Origin: Sphingomonas oryzagri
GTDB taxonomy: Bacteria; Pseudomonadota; Alphaproteobacteria; Sphingomonadales; Sphingomonadaceae
Direction of reading: 5' to 3'
Length of the DNA stretch: 64,000 bases
Assembly: GCF_029906645.1 (NCBI RefSeq)
Contig: NZ_JARYGZ010000003.1
Span: 1-64,000, forward strand
Made by a program: the position numbers and the translations under genes. Positions 1 to 9,973 of this stretch are shown piece after piece. The number at the start of each line of letters is the position of its first letter. Within the stretch, counting starts at the first letter, position 1. The notes below the pieces were generated by a model, which did not search any database, was not told where the DNA came from, and saw only the letters and a list, made by a program, of their open reading frames with translations.

Positions 1-83
1 CGCCGCCAGGCTTTACGATACGTGCGCTAAACTAAAACTATCCGAACCCATTCACATCACCTGCATTGGCAGGATTAAATTGG

Positions 84-160
<77 letters not shown>

Positions 161-171
161 AGTTCGACACG

Positions 172-201
172 CAACCGCCCGACCCAAGGTCCGGGCGGTT
201 G
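172..201 (+). terminator. Terminator of the initiator tRNA
   Basis: A perfect 10-bp stem (172-181 paired with 192-201) with a 10-nt loop is followed by a T-rich stretch (TCTGTT). It lies just after the tRNA CCA end, which fits an intrinsic terminator for that tRNA. Confidence 0.8.
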
Positions 202-503
202 TCTGTTATGCGCAAGATTTGCGCGAGTCTCCGGTTCGCGAGGAGATCGCACGCCAAACCAGCTCAACGACCCGGCGCCGTGTCAATCGGCGTCCCAAAA
301 GGATCTCTTCGAGGGCGAGTGGCGGTTGTCGCGGTTGTCGTTGCCGGTCTCAACGATGCCGCAAATGCGGTCGAGCAGCGCGGTCGTCATCTCGAGGGCG
401 TCGGGTGAAATCGACATAGGTGACCTCGATCACATCGCGCAGCTGCCGGCCGCATCCGAAGCGGCGCCTATCCGATGTGGTACAGGGCGAAATCGACCCG
501 CAT
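202..503. other. Stretch without a supported gene
   Basis: No reading frame here has a convincing start, ribosome site or recognisable domain. A minus-strand frame of about 44 codons starting near 417 ends in the region, but it matches nothing I recognise. I see only the space between the tRNA terminator and the end of the VOC gene. Confidence 0.5.
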
Positions 504-890
504 TCAATCGGGGTTATGGCAGCACACGCAGAGCTTGTTCCCGAACGGGTCGCGGAAATAGGCCCCGTAATACTGCTCGTGATAATCCGGGCGCAGGCCC
601 GGCCTTCCCTCGTCTGTGCCGCCGTTGCGCATGGCCAGATCGTGGCAGGCATCGACCTGTAGCCGGGACGTGGCCAGAAAAGCGATCATCTGCCCATTTC
701 CACGCGTGGGGGCGGCCCCGTCGAAGGGGCGCGCGATGATGAACAGGGGCCGATCCGCATCAGGGCTCTTCCAGCCCGCCCATTGCTCCTCGGAAAATTT
801 CAGGGCGAGCCCGAGCTGGTCCAGCAGGGGATCATAGAAGCGGCGGGCGGCTTGCACGTCGGGGATACCGATCGTGGTGTGTGACAGCAT
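504..890 (-). CDS. VOC-family (glyoxalase/bleomycin-resistance fold) protein
   Basis: The 128-residue protein starts SHTTIGIPDV and ends with a YFRDPFGNKL motif, typical of a single-domain vicinal oxygen chelate protein. In these proteins a paired beta-alpha-beta-beta-beta fold binds a metal or a small ligand. The ATG at 890 was chosen over an upstream in-frame start because a GGAG ribosome site lies about 7 bases before it and the fold begins there. It follows the HxlR regulator gene by 29 bases on the same strand, so the two are probably co-transcribed. The substrate cannot be predicted; lactoylglutathione lyase-like and small-molecule binding roles are both possible. Confidence 0.85.
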   Translation of the reverse strand: MLSHTTIGIPDVQAARRFYDPLLDQLGLALKFSEEQWAGWKSPDADRPLFIIARPFDGAAPTRGNGQMIAFLATSRLQVDACHDLAMRNGGTDEGRPGLRPDYHEQYYGAYFRDPFGNKLCVCCHNPD

Positions 891-919
891 GGCAGGCTCC
901 GGATGGCGAGGGGGAAGGA

Positions 920-1453
920 TCAGGAACGGGCCGCTTTCCGCTTGATACGCTCGGGCCGGCCGTGGGCAATGCGCCATTGCATGAGGGCATCCGCGCCGGG
1001 GCCGGCCTCAAGGGAGATCGGTAGCGCCTCCCTGCTCGCGCCCTCGTCCTGATCGACCAGTGTCAGGCTCAGGGGATGACCGGAAACGGCGTTGACGAAG
1101 CGCATTGGGGGGGCACGCCGCTGCTCTCGGCGCCATGTGTCGCCGATCTGCACCATCGCCTGCAGCAGCAGGGCTATGTCCCGTCCCCTGGCGCTGGGAA
1201 TATACTCATAGCGGTCGGGTCGCGTCTGATACAGGCGGCGCTCCACAAGCCCGGTCTGCTCGAGGGACTTCAGGCGATCCGACAGGGTCGCATTCGTGAT
1301 ACCGCTCGACTGGCGCAGGTCGTCGTAGCGGGTCAGGCCGAGCAGAAGGTCACGCATGATGAGCAGCCCCCAGCGATCGCCGAGCGCGCTCATGACCTCC
1401 GCAATCGAGCACTCCATCCCATCGAAGCCCTTGGACCGCATATCGCGCGCCAT
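920..1453 (-). CDS. HxlR-family winged-helix transcriptional regulator
   Basis: The 177-residue protein has the HxlR winged helix in its first 105 residues (MECSIAEVMSALGDRWGLLI, then helices leading to LVERRLYQTRPDRYEY in the wing). The Cys in MECSI is at the position that senses oxidants or electrophiles in several family members. The C-terminal 70 residues are an extension beyond the minimal domain. It is transcribed divergently from the NmrA-like gene at 1544, with a palindromic operator between them, so it probably represses both itself and that gene. The signal is unknown; a quinone or electrophile sensor like QorR/HypR would fit the reductase neighbour. Confidence 0.9.
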   Translation of the reverse strand: MARDMRSKGFDGMECSIAEVMSALGDRWGLLIMRDLLLGLTRYDDLRQSSGITNATLSDRLKSLEQTGLVERRLYQTRPDRYEYIPSARGRDIALLLQAMVQIGDTWRREQRRAPPMRFVNAVSGHPLSLTLVDQDEGASREALPISLEAGPGADALMQWRIAHGRPERIKRKAARS

Positions 1454-1467
1454 CCTCCAACCAATAC

Positions 1468-1509
1468 AACTCTCATAATAAGAGTTGATATGCTCCTATC
1501 ATAAGAGTT
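1468..1509. promoter_or_regulatory. Probable HxlR operator pair
   Basis: A perfect 6-bp inverted repeat, AACTCT-N7-AGAGTT (1468-1486), is followed by a third copy of the half-site: ATAAGAGTT occurs at 1478-1486 and again at 1501-1509. It sits in the 90-base gap between divergent genes, right where an HxlR dimer would control both. The assignment to this regulator is inference from position and symmetry. Confidence 0.65.
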
Positions 1510-1543
1510 ACGTGGTCCGGCATCAACGATTTTGGAGTCGAGC

Positions 1544-2626
1544 ATGTCGGACATCTCCCGGATCTTCGTGATCGGCGGCACCGGCGCGCAGGGCCTGCCG
1601 GTCGTGAAAGGGCTGGTCAGCGATGGCCGCTATGCGGTGCTCGCCCTGACGCGCGATTCCTGCTCGCCACGCGCCAGCCAGTTGGCGGCGATGGGGAATG
1701 TGTCCTTTCTCGAGGGTACCTTCGCCGATGAGGCCATGCTGCGCGAAGGAATGCGGGCCTGCGAAGGTGTCTTCATCAACCTGGATGGCTTCAACGCCGG
1801 CGAAAAGACCGAGATGTTCTGGGCGATCCGCGCCTATGAGATCGCGCTGGAGGAAGGCGTGAGGTTCCTCGTCTACGGCAATCTCGACTACACCCTGAAA
1901 AAGGCGGGTTATCGCTCGGAATTCCGCACCGGCCACTATGACGGCAAGGGACGGATCGGGGAATGGATCCTCAACCAGAACCGATCGAACGGGCACAGGA
2001 TGGGCGCCGCCCTGTTCACCAGCGGCCCATACATCGAAATGGCGTTTTCGGCCGGAACGCCGATGACGCCGCGGATGGAGAATGGCGTCCTGACATGGCG
2101 CGTGCCGCTGGGGGAGGGGCGCGTAGTCCATGTCGCGCTTGATGATTGCGCTTATTATGTCCGCTGGCTGTTCGACCATCCCGAGCGCGCCAACGGGATG
2201 GATCTGGAGGTCGCGATCGAGCATGTCGGCTACGCCGATCTGGCCGCTGCTTTCGAACGGGTGACCGGGCACCCGGCGCGCTATATCGACACCGATCTGG
2301 ATACCTATTTCGCGTCGATCCCCACCATCGCGGCGCAGCCCGCCGGCTATAATGCCGATCCGGCTGACAAGAGCACGATGAGCTTTCGCGAAAATTTCAC
2401 GGGCTTCTGGAACCAGTGGAAGCACGATGTCATCACCCGTGATTACGCGCTGCTGGACGAAATCCACCCCGGACGGATCCGAAGCGCGGAAAACTGGATC
2501 AGGCGCCACGAGCAACGCGCCAGGGAGGAGGGCACGGAGACGCTCTGGGAGCGGGTTCAGCCCGGAACGATCACCAACCGGCGGATTCTGAAATTGAGTG
2601 AGGATCAGCGACGCGGCGCGATCTGA
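1544..2626 (+). CDS. NmrA-like NAD(P)-binding protein
   Basis: The 360-residue protein opens with a Rossmann dinucleotide motif (IFVIGGTGAQG, residues about 6-16) and belongs to the NmrA/atypical short-chain dehydrogenase group. These proteins either sense NAD(P) redox state or reduce quinones and isoflavone-like substrates. The ATG at 1544 has a GGAG site 7 bases upstream; an in-frame TTG at 1532 overlaps that site and is less likely. The length is somewhat greater than simple NmrA proteins (about 300), with an extra C-terminal helical part. Its promoter is shared with the divergent HxlR gene, so it is likely the regulated target. Confidence 0.85.
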   Translation: MSDISRIFVIGGTGAQGLPVVKGLVSDGRYAVLALTRDSCSPRASQLAAMGNVSFLEGTFADEAMLREGMRACEGVFINLDGFNAGEKTEMFWAIRAYEIALEEGVRFLVYGNLDYTLKKAGYRSEFRTGHYDGKGRIGEWILNQNRSNGHRMGAALFTSGPYIEMAFSAGTPMTPRMENGVLTWRVPLGEGRVVHVALDDCAYYVRWLFDHPERANGMDLEVAIEHVGYADLAAAFERVTGHPARYIDTDLDTYFASIPTIAAQPAGYNADPADKSTMSFRENFTGFWNQWKHDVITRDYALLDEIHPGRIRSAENWIRRHEQRAREEGTETLWERVQPGTITNRRILKLSEDQRRGAI

Positions 2627-2812
2627 TCGATTGCCAAATACCCGATATGAATCAGAAAAGTCGAACGGGAGCGCCCGCCGCATGCGGAGGCAATTCGTGA
2701 AGACAGACAGCGGAGCCTGCTATCGTGGCTATGTGAAGGTCGAGGTCGAGGCAGAAGCCAGCGGGGCCGGCTCTGCCGCCGGTCATCCCGCCTTCGATGC
2801 CTTCCCTGGCCG

Positions 2813-4306
2813 TCACCAAACGATTTCGCCCCGCAAGAGAACGGTATTGCCGGTGTCCTTGCCGGGGAAACTTCCGACGATATTGTCGGTCGTCCAGCGG
2901 ATATAGTTCAGCTTCAGATCGAACATGTCGTTGAGATACCAGTTGCCGCCGACCGTGATGGCATGTCCGTCGCCGCCGCGCGGCGCATCCTTGAAATCGT
3001 ACTTGTCGTAGCGGGCGAGCAGTTCGAACGCGCCGGGGCCGCCCTGCGTTAGCGGGCGCAGAACGTTGGGACGGGTGAATACGCCGGAGCGGGAAGCGTA
3101 GGGCACCTTCTCGCCGGTGATGAACCACCCGCCATAGGCGCTCCAAGCCTTCTGATCGATATTCTCGCCCGTGCCGTGGACGCGGATCGTGCGCTGGCCG
3201 TATTCGCCGAACGCCCACAGCGAATGCCAGCCGGCGCCCAGTTCGGCGCCATAGCCGTTATCAGCCTTCACGTTGGAGATGGAGCTGGCCGAGACGCGCA
3301 CCTCGTCGTTGAAGTCGGTGGCGATCGCGCTCGTCTTGTTGATCGAGGTCACCGTCTTGTTGAGATTCTCGTAATAGGCCCATCCGGCGATGTGGATGAA
3401 GGCGTCCTTGCTCAGGATCGGGTTGACGTGGGCGCGGGTGAAATAGGCGATGTTGTCGTTGTGGGTGCCGTCATTGTCGCCATTGTCCCCACCCTTCACC
3501 GCGGCGCTGACGTGCCAGCCCCTGCCGAAGATCCGCTCCTGCAGGCCGAGGCCGAAATAGCCGATCTGCGGCACCGCCACCGATGCGACCGCGTTTCGCT
3601 CCGCGAACGGGATCGACACCAATTCGGTAGACCCCTCGATCGAGCGATCGTTGAGCGAATTGCCGAGATAGGTCTTGCTGCCAAGCCCCGCGATCTTCGT
3701 CTCGTAGGTGATATAGGCCTCTTTCACCGAGACCACGTTGCCCGCGAAGTCGACGTCGAGGCTGTAGCCGAGCTTGCCGATATTGCCCTCGGCGCCCAGG
3801 CGCAGATCGCGGAACTCGGTCCCCGTGAGATTGCGCGCGTGATAGCTCGAGCCGCTGGTGGACGAGACATCCGCGACGATGCGGCCGTTCGGGTGGAAGC
3901 TGAAGAAGCCGTCGTTGCTCTCGAAGGTAGGGCCGCCCTCCTTCCAGTCGACCTTCACGCCGTGTTTCGATCGCGCGTCGAGCTGCGCGACCTTGGCCTG
4001 CAGGTCGGAAACCTCGTCGACCTTGGTGTCCTGCGCGGCGGCGGCGATCTGGGCGTCGGTCCGTGCCTGCTGCGCCTGCGCGGCGGTCTGTACCGGCGGG
4101 GCGGCAGGTGTGGCCGACGCTTGCTGCTCGCGTGCCTCGACGGCGGAGAGGCGCTGTTTCAACTCGGCGATCTCGGCCGCCTGCGCCTTCACGAGATTGG
4201 CCAGCTCGGCATTGGTGGGTGCCTTGGCGGCGAGTGCCGGCGTGGCGGTCAGCAGCGCGCACAGGCTGCTGCCCAGCGCCAGGCGCTGGAACATTCGAAT
4301 CCTCAT
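2813..4306 (-). CDS. Phosphate-selective porin O/P-family outer membrane porin
   Basis: The 497-residue protein has a signal peptide ending near TPALAAKAP, then a coiled-coil stretch (about residues 30-115, with ELKQRLSAVEAREQQ and Ala/Gln-rich spacer), then a long beta-barrel of alternating residues ending in an aromatic residue (GEIVW). N-terminal coiled coil plus barrel is the OprO/OprP pattern; the coiled coil trimerises in the periplasm. The start was placed at the Met before the signal peptide. It is last in a likely operon after dctA and the esterase (31-base gap), which suggests it admits anionic substrates for the DctA transporter rather than phosphate. Substrate specificity is not visible. 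Confidence 0.88.
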   Translation of the reverse strand: MRIRMFQRLALGSSLCALLTATPALAAKAPTNAELANLVKAQAAEIAELKQRLSAVEAREQQASATPAAPPVQTAAQAQQARTDAQIAAAAQDTKVDEVSDLQAKVAQLDARSKHGVKVDWKEGGPTFESNDGFFSFHPNGRIVADVSSTSGSSYHARNLTGTEFRDLRLGAEGNIGKLGYSLDVDFAGNVVSVKEAYITYETKIAGLGSKTYLGNSLNDRSIEGSTELVSIPFAERNAVASVAVPQIGYFGLGLQERIFGRGWHVSAAVKGGDNGDNDGTHNDNIAYFTRAHVNPILSKDAFIHIAGWAYYENLNKTVTSINKTSAIATDFNDEVRVSASSISNVKADNGYGAELGAGWHSLWAFGEYGQRTIRVHGTGENIDQKAWSAYGGWFITGEKVPYASRSGVFTRPNVLRPLTQGGPGAFELLARYDKYDFKDAPRGGDGHAITVGGNWYLNDMFDLKLNYIRWTTDNIVGSFPGKDTGNTVLLRGEIVW

Positions 4307-4337
4307 ACCCCTTTTCCTTCTGTTCTGTTCGGTCGTG

Positions 4338-5339
4338 TCAGTCGTTGTCGGTGGGTTCGCTCGATGCCGGATCGGGTCTGTCGGCCGCCGTTGCGCCGAA
4401 CAGTCCCTGCGCCTTGGCGAAGGCAGTGAAGAGGCGCGGCCAGGCGGAGACCAGCGACCCCGGATCGCCGAGGCCCCAGCCATGCCCGCCCTTCTGGAAG
4501 ATGTGCATCTCGTGCGGCACGCCGGCCTTCCGCAGCGCGTCGAACATCAGCAGGCTGTTGTCGATCGGCGCGATCGGATCGTCCGCGGCCTGCGCGGTGA
4601 AGGTCGGCGGGGTGCGGCCCGAGACGTGCGTCTCCACGGACCATTCGGCCGACATTTCGGGCGACGGATGCGTGCCGATCAGCTCGCGCACCGATCGCGT
4701 CGTGTCGAAGGGCGGACGCAGCGTCAGCACCGGGTACATCAGGCCGGCGACGACAGGGCGCGCCGAATGCTGGTCGATCGCGTCGATCGGTTGATAGCGC
4801 GGGGCGTCGGGCATCACCGCGGTCATGCCGGCGAGGTGTCCGCCGGCCGAGAAGCCGATCACGCCGAGTTTGGGCGCGTCGAAGCCGAAATCGGCGGCGC
4901 GCGATCGGATCAGCCGCATCGCCCGCTGGGCGTCCGCAAACGGGGCTTCGCGCGGCCAGCCGTCGCCCGGCATGCGATAGAGCAGCTCAAACGCGGTGAC
5001 GCCGATCTGCTGGAGCCAGCGGCAGGTGGGCGTGCTTTCGTTCGCCACCTGGATGCGGAAATAGCCGCCGCCGCCCATCACCAGCATCGCCGTGCCGTTG
5101 GGTCGTGCCGGACGGTAGACGCGGATGCGCGGGCGGGTGATGCCGGATACCGCGCCGATCCCCTTGCCGGTCTGGCCGGTCCGTTCGGGGCCGTGGCCGC
5201 CGCCGGGGCCGGGCGGGGTGCCGGGCCACAGATCGATCTCCTCGACCGCGCCGGGGGCTGCGGAGAGGCGGGCGGGCAGGCTCATCGCGGTGCCGGCGAC
5301 GAGGGAGGCGCCGATCAGGGCGCGCCGGTTCAGGTCCAT
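4338..5339 (-). CDS. Exported alpha/beta-hydrolase (esterase/BD-FAE type)
   Basis: The 333-residue enzyme has an N-terminal export signal ([15 protein letters not shown]) and an alpha/beta-hydrolase core. The oxyanion segment is VMGGGGYF, the nucleophile elbow is GFSAGGH (Ser in GxSxG), an Asp lies in the DDPIAPI segment and the catalytic His is in KGGHGWG. This arrangement is typical of acetylxylan or feruloyl esterase-like enzymes. Its ATG overlaps the end of dctA by 10 bases, so it is translationally coupled. A periplasmic esterase in a dicarboxylate uptake operon could release short acids such as acyl esters for import. The exact substrate is unknown. Confidence 0.87.
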   Translation of the reverse strand: MDLNRRALIGASLVAGTAMSLPARLSAAPGAVEEIDLWPGTPPGPGGGHGPERTGQTGKGIGAVSGITRPRIRVYRPARPNGTAMLVMGGGGYFRIQVANESTPTCRWLQQIGVTAFELLYRMPGDGWPREAPFADAQRAMRLIRSRAADFGFDAPKLGVIGFSAGGHLAGMTAVMPDAPRYQPIDAIDQHSARPVVAGLMYPVLTLRPPFDTTRSVRELIGTHPSPEMSAEWSVETHVSGRTPPTFTAQAADDPIAPIDNSLLMFDALRKAGVPHEMHIFQKGGHGWGLGDPGSLVSAWPRLFTAFAKAQGLFGATAADRPDPASSEPTDND

Positions 5340-6676
5340 GCTTCGGCTCCGTTGGTGATGTCGGGATCGCGGCGGCGCGGCTTGGGATGCCCGTCGAGCG
5401 CGGCGGTCAGCCGCTCGTGATCGAGCGCATTCTCCCAGCGGGCGACGACGATCGTCGCCACCGCGTTGCCGACGAAGTTGGTGAGGCTGCGGCATTCGCT
5501 CATGAAGCGATCGACGCCGAGGATCAGCGCCATGCCGGCGACCGGTACGTCGGGCACGATCGAGAGCGTCGCGGCCAGTGTGATGAAGCCCGCGCCAGTG
5601 ACGCCCGCCGCGCCCTTGGATGACAGCATCGCGACGCCGAGCAGCAGCAGTTGCTGGCCCAGCGTCAGGTTCACGTCGCAGGCCTGCGCGATGAACAGGG
5701 CGGCCAGCGTCATGTAGATGTTGGTGCCGTCGAGGTTGAAGCTGTAGCCGGTCGGCACGACGAGGCCGACGACCGGCTTGGCGCAGCCGGCCGCCTCCAT
5801 CTTCTCGATCAGGCCAGGAAGGGCCGCTTCCGAGGAGGAGGTGCCGAGCACCAGCAGCAATTCGGAACGAAGGTAACGGATCAGCTTCAGGATCGAGAAT
5901 CCGCAGCCCCAGCCGACCGCGCCGAGCACCACCAGCACGAAGATCAGCGATGTGAGGTAGAAGGTCGCGACCAGCCCCGCGAGATTGGCGAGGCTGCCGA
6001 CGCCGAACTTGCCGACGGTGAAGGCCATGGCGCCGAACGCGCCGATCGGCGCCGCGCGCATCAGGATGCCGACCATACGGAAGACGATCGCCGAGAAACG
6101 CTCGAGCAGCTCGATCACCGGCCGCGCCGGCTCGCCGACCAGCGATGTGGCGATGCCGAACAGCACCGCGATCAGCAGCGTCTGCAGGATGTCGCCGTCG
6201 GTGAGGGGCGACACCAGGGTGGTCGGAATGACGTGGAGCAGGAAGCCGGTGATCGTCTGGTCGTGCGCGGCCTTCGCATAGCTTTTCACCGCGCTCTGAT
6301 CGAGCTGGGCGGGCTGTATGTGCAGGCCCGCGCCCGGCTGGACGATGTGCGCCACGATCAGCCCGAGGATCAGCGCGAGCGTCGAGAAGAACAGGAAGTA
6401 GGCGAAGGCCTTGCCGACGACCCGGCCGAGTCCGCCGAGATTCCCCATGCCGGCAATACCCGTCACCAGGGTCAGGAAGATCACGGGTGCGATCACCATC
6501 TTCACCAGCGCGATGAAGGCGTCGCCGAGCGGCTTCAGTGCCGCGCCGGTCGCCGGGGCGAAATGGCCGAGCAGCGCGCCGCACAGGATCGCCGCCAGAA
6601 CCTGGATATAGAGATGGCCGCTCCAGTGACGCGCCTTCTCGGGCGCGGGCGTTCCGGTGGCGGGGAAATGGGCCAA
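5330..6676 (-). CDS. dctA: C4-dicarboxylate:cation symporter DctA
   Basis: The 448-residue inner-membrane protein has the DAACS family signatures: the serine-rich loop [10 protein letters not shown], the substrate and cation motif [11 protein letters not shown], and about eight hydrophobic segments with re-entrant loops. It imports succinate, fumarate and malate with cations. No ATG fits; a TTG at 6676 preceded by AGAGGA six bases upstream gives the expected N-terminus and length. It heads an operon with the esterase and porin and is divergent from the dctB-dctD sensor-regulator pair, the classic arrangement for control of dctA by DctBD. Confidence 0.93.
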   Translation of the reverse strand: MAHFPATGTPAPEKARHWSGHLYIQVLAAILCGALLGHFAPATGAALKPLGDAFIALVKMVIAPVIFLTLVTGIAGMGNLGGLGRVVGKAFAYFLFFSTLALILGLIVAHIVQPGAGLHIQPAQLDQSAVKSYAKAAHDQTITGFLLHVIPTTLVSPLTDGDILQTLLIAVLFGIATSLVGEPARPVIELLERFSAIVFRMVGILMRAAPIGAFGAMAFTVGKFGVGSLANLAGLVATFYLTSLIFVLVVLGAVGWGCGFSILKLIRYLRSELLLVLGTSSSEAALPGLIEKMEAAGCAKPVVGLVVPTGYSFNLDGTNIYMTLAALFIAQACDVNLTLGQQLLLLGVAMLSSKGAAGVTGAGFITLAATLSIVPDVPVAGMALILGVDRFMSECRSLTNFVGNAVATIVVARWENALDHERLTAALDGHPKPRRRDPDITNGAEAWT

Positions 6677-6779
6677 GGCGTATCCTCTATACTGCCCGAT
6701 CTTCTCCGTGTGTCGGGACGGGGCCAAGCGTAACGCGCCTCGCTTTCGGCGCCAGCGACATTTCGATGGAAAAATATCG

Positions 6780-6808
6780 TCTCTAATCAGCTGGTTGATG
6801 ATTAGAGA
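6780..6808. promoter_or_regulatory. Long inverted repeat between dctA and dctB
   Basis: A perfect 10-bp inverted repeat (TCTCTAATCA at 6780-6789, TGATTAGAGA at 6799-6808) with a 9-nt centre lies in the divergent dctA/dctB promoter region. It is AT-rich compared with its surroundings. It could be the binding site for phosphorylated DctD or another regulator. I found no convincing -24/-12 sigma-54 promoter upstream of dctA. Confidence 0.6.
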
Positions 6809-6872
6809 TTGACTGGTGTGTGTGGATTTCCGCACATACATGAAGCCTGAGGTGCGATTTTTCGGACATTCG

Positions 6873-8621
6873 ATGAACGACAATCCTGCTCGATTCGCCT
6901 TCGTGCCCGCCGATCTACGGCCGCGTATCGTCATCGCAGCGATCCTGTATCTGGCCTCCCTGATCCTGCTCGCCTGGGCGGGCGACGTGTGGGCGGATCA
7001 GCAGGCCCGCAACGAGGCCCGCCGCGCCGCGCAGATCGCCGCCGCCTCGCGCGCGTCGCTGCTGGTATCGGAACTGCAGAAATACCGCCTGCTGCCGGTC
7101 GTGCTTGCCGAACAGCCGGAGATTGTCGCGGCGCTCGGCGGTGATGCGGGTGCTCGCGATCGCGCCAGCCGCAAGCTGGAAGACATTGCCGGCGAGCTCG
7201 GTAGCTCGGTCGTCTACCTGCTCGATGCGCGAGGGCGGACGATCGCGGCGAGCAACTGGCGCCTGCCGAGCAGCTTCGTCGGGCAGGATTACAGTTTCCG
7301 CCCCTATTTCACCCGCGCGATGCGCGCCGGTTCGGCCGAGTTCTTCGGCCTCGGCACGGTCAGCCGCGAGCCGGGCCTGTTCCTGTCACGACGGGTCGCA
7401 GGCGGCCAGGGCGTCATCGTCGTCAAGTTCGTCTTCGGCGCGGTCGAGCGGGGATGGGGGCCGGCGCCCGGCACCGTCATTGTCACCGGCGCCGATGGCG
7501 TCGTGCTGCTGACCAATCGACCGGGCTGGCGCTTCGGCACCACCCACGCGCTGCCGACCGCCCAGATCGCCGAGATGCGGCGTACCCGGCAATATGGCGG
7601 TGCGCCGCTGGCTCCTCTGCCGATCAGTGCGGCCGGCGATGCGCTGGTTGATATCGGGGCTCAGCAATCCGCCGCCGCCGACACGCCGGTTCCCGTCCCC
7701 GGCTGGCGCTTGACCGTCTTCGAGCCGCTCGCGCCGGTGCGCGCCGCCTATCTGGCGACCGCGCGGCTGATCCTGATCGGCGCGGCGGTGCTGCTGCTGC
7801 TACCGCTCGGCTGGTGGCTGCGCGCCAGCAGCCGCGCCGCACTCGCGGCGAGCCTCCGGCGGGTGCTGGAAGACGAGGTCGCGGCGCGCACCGCCGAGCT
7901 GGAGGCGGCGCAGACCCGCTTCCGCGATGCGCGTGAGGCGCTCGCCCATGCCAACCGGCTCGGCTCGATCGGGCAGATCACCGCGGCGGTGGCGCACGAG
8001 ATCAACCAGCCCGTCGCGACGATCCGCACGCTGGCCGAGAATGGCACCGCCTTCCTCGCGCGCGGCGATGCGGCGACGGCGGGGCAGAATCTGGAAGCGA
8101 TCGCCGGCCTCACGCAGCGGATCGGCACGATCACGGCGGAACTGCGCAGCTACGCCCGGCGCGGCACCGGGACGCTGCGCCCGGTCCCGATCGATCAGGC
8201 GATCGACGGAACGCTGCTGCTGGTCGGCCACCTGATCCGCAGCGCGGGTGTGATGCTGGAGCGGGTATCCGTCCCGGCCGTTGCCGTGCTGGCCGACCCG
8301 ATCCGATTTGAGCAGATCCTCGTCAACCTGCTGCACAACGCCCTCGAGGCGCTTGCCGGGCAGCCAAGGCCACGGATCGGCCTGCTCGTCGATGTGGAAG
8401 CCGATACCGTCCGCATCCTTATCGCCGACACTGGCTCGGGCATTGCGGAGGCCGCGCGCGGTGACCTGTTCGCCCCTTTCGCCACCACCAAGGAGGCGGG
8501 CCTTGGCCTTGGCCTGGGCATCGCGCGCGACATCGCCCGCGAATTCGGCGGAGAGCTGGACGTCGGCGATGCGCCGCCCGGCTGGACGACCGCCTTCCTG
8601 CTGACCCTGAGGCGCGCATGA
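6873..8621 (+). CDS. dctB: C4-dicarboxylate sensor histidine kinase DctB
   Basis: The 582-residue kinase has two transmembrane helices (near residues 17-38 and 300-322) flanking a periplasmic double-PDC sensor domain. The sensor carries the DctB-type signatures [20 protein letters not shown] and [10 protein letters not shown]. After a coiled linker come the H-box (AHEINQP), N-box ([12 protein letters not shown]) and G-boxes ([14 protein letters not shown]). Starts at 6816 and 6840 are also in frame; 6873 was chosen because the preceding residues are unlike family N-termini, but the ribosome site is weak. The stop overlaps the dctD start (ATGA), so the pair is coupled. Confidence 0.92.
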   Translation: MNDNPARFAFVPADLRPRIVIAAILYLASLILLAWAGDVWADQQARNEARRAAQIAAASRASLLVSELQKYRLLPVVLAEQPEIVAALGGDAGARDRASRKLEDIAGELGSSVVYLLDARGRTIAASNWRLPSSFVGQDYSFRPYFTRAMRAGSAEFFGLGTVSREPGLFLSRRVAGGQGVIVVKFVFGAVERGWGPAPGTVIVTGADGVVLLTNRPGWRFGTTHALPTAQIAEMRRTRQYGGAPLAPLPISAAGDALVDIGAQQSAAADTPVPVPGWRLTVFEPLAPVRAAYLATARLILIGAAVLLLLPLGWWLRASSRAALAASLRRVLEDEVAARTAELEAAQTRFRDAREALAHANRLGSIGQITAAVAHEINQPVATIRTLAENGTAFLARGDAATAGQNLEAIAGLTQRIGTITAELRSYARRGTGTLRPVPIDQAIDGTLLLVGHLIRSAGVMLERVSVPAVAVLADPIRFEQILVNLLHNALEALAGQPRPRIGLLVDVEADTVRILIADTGSGIAEAARGDLFAPFATTKEAGLGLGLGIARDIAREFGGELDVGDAPPGWTTAFLLTLRRA

Positions 8622-9970
8622 CCGAGACGATCGACACCGTCGCCTTCGTCGATGACGATGCGGATCTGCGCACCGCCAACCTGCAGACGCTGGCGCTCGC
8701 CGGGCTGCGCTCCAAGCCCTTTGCGAACGCCGAGGCGGCGCTGGCGGCGATCGACCGCGATTTCCCCGGCATCGTCGTCACCGATGTGCGGATGCCGGGA
8801 ATGGACGGCCTCCAGCTTTTCCGGGCGTTGCGCGCGATGGATTCCGAACTGCCCGTCATCCTCGTCACCGGCCATGGCGAGGTGGCGATGGCGGTGGCGG
8901 CGCTGAAGGAAGGCGCCTGGGATTTCCTGACCAAACCGTTCGGCAGCGACGTACTGATCGCAAGCGTGCGGCGCGCGCTGGAGACTCGGCGCCTCGCGCT
9001 CGAGAACCGGCGGCTCCGCGCCGCGGCCGCCGAGGCGGGGGAGGAAGTGCTGATCGGCCGCAGCCCGGTGATGGAGCGTTTGCGCGAAACGATCCGCCAG
9101 CTCGCGCAGGCCGATGTCGATGTGATGATCGAGGGCGAGACGGGCACCGGCAAGGAGCTTGCCGCCATTTTGCTCCACCGCTGGGGCGCACGGCGGGGCA
9201 GGCCGTTCGTGGCGATCAACAGCGGCGCGCTGCCCGAACAGCTGGCCGAGGGCGAGCTGTTCGGGCATCAGGACGGCGCGCTTCCCGGTGGCCGCCTGTC
9301 GCGCACCGGGCGGATCGCGGCGGCGAGCGGCGGAAGCCTCTTCCTCGATGAACTCGATTCCATGCCTCTGCCGCTCCAGGTCCGGATGCTGCGCGTGCTG
9401 GAAGAGCGGGAGGTCATGCCGATCGGCGGCGACCAGCCGATCGCGATCGACATCCGGGTGATCGCCGCGATCAAGCAGAGCCCCGATCGGCTGATCGCCG
9501 ACGGACGGCTGCGCGCGGATCTTCACTACCGGCTCGACGTCGTGCGGCTGCGGATGCCGCCATTGCGTGAACGGATCGAGGATATTCCCCTGCTGTTCGC
9601 GCATTTCGTGCAGGAGGAGGCCGAGCGTCAGGCCCGGCCCGCGCGGGCGATCACGGACGAGGTCGTCCGGCGCCTGCAGGATCATGACTGGCCGGGTAAT
9701 GTCCGCGAGTTGCGTCATGTCGCGAGCAGTTTTGTGCTGGGCCTGGACGGAGCGCCTCCCGACGATGCGAACGACGAGGAAGTGCGCAGGCCGCTGCGCG
9801 AGCGCACCCGCGCCTTCGAGGCGGCGGCGATCCGCAACGAACTGCGCTTGAATGACGGGGACGTCCAGCGGACGCTCGAGCGGTTGGATCTTCCCCGCAA
9901 GACCTTTTACGACAAGCTCAGCCGCTACGGCATCATCCCTGCGGATTATCGCCAGCCCCGGAAGAGGTGA
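8618..9970 (+). CDS. dctD: DctD-type response regulator with altered GAFTGA loop
   Basis: The 450-residue protein has a receiver domain (phospho-acceptor Asp56 in VTDVRMPGMDG), an AAA+ sigma-54 activator domain (Walker A GETGTGKE at about 173-180, Walker B LFLDEL near 241-246) and a Fis-type helix-turn-helix at the C-terminus. The sigma-54-contacting loop, normally GAFTGA, reads GALPGG at about 220-225. That loss is known in family members that act on sigma-70 promoters instead. The protein probably still binds near dctA when phosphorylated by DctB, but its mode of activation may differ from Rhizobium DctD. It ends three bases before fixJ, which converges on it. Confidence 0.9.
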   Translation: MTETIDTVAFVDDDADLRTANLQTLALAGLRSKPFANAEAALAAIDRDFPGIVVTDVRMPGMDGLQLFRALRAMDSELPVILVTGHGEVAMAVAALKEGAWDFLTKPFGSDVLIASVRRALETRRLALENRRLRAAAAEAGEEVLIGRSPVMERLRETIRQLAQADVDVMIEGETGTGKELAAILLHRWGARRGRPFVAINSGALPEQLAEGELFGHQDGALPGGRLSRTGRIAAASGGSLFLDELDSMPLPLQVRMLRVLEEREVMPIGGDQPIAIDIRVIAAIKQSPDRLIADGRLRADLHYRLDVVRLRMPPLRERIEDIPLLFAHFVQEEAERQARPARAITDEVVRRLQDHDWPGNVRELRHVASSFVLGLDGAPPDDANDEEVRRPLRERTRAFEAAAIRNELRLNDGDVQRTLERLDLPRKTFYDKLSRYGIIPADYRQPRKR

Positions 9971-9973
9971 CGC

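Noticed and set aside
6677-6779. Sigma-54 (-24/-12) promoter before dctA
   Set aside because: GG and GC pairs in the region do not have the required 10-base gap; candidates such as TGGCGCCGAAAGC are two bases too short.
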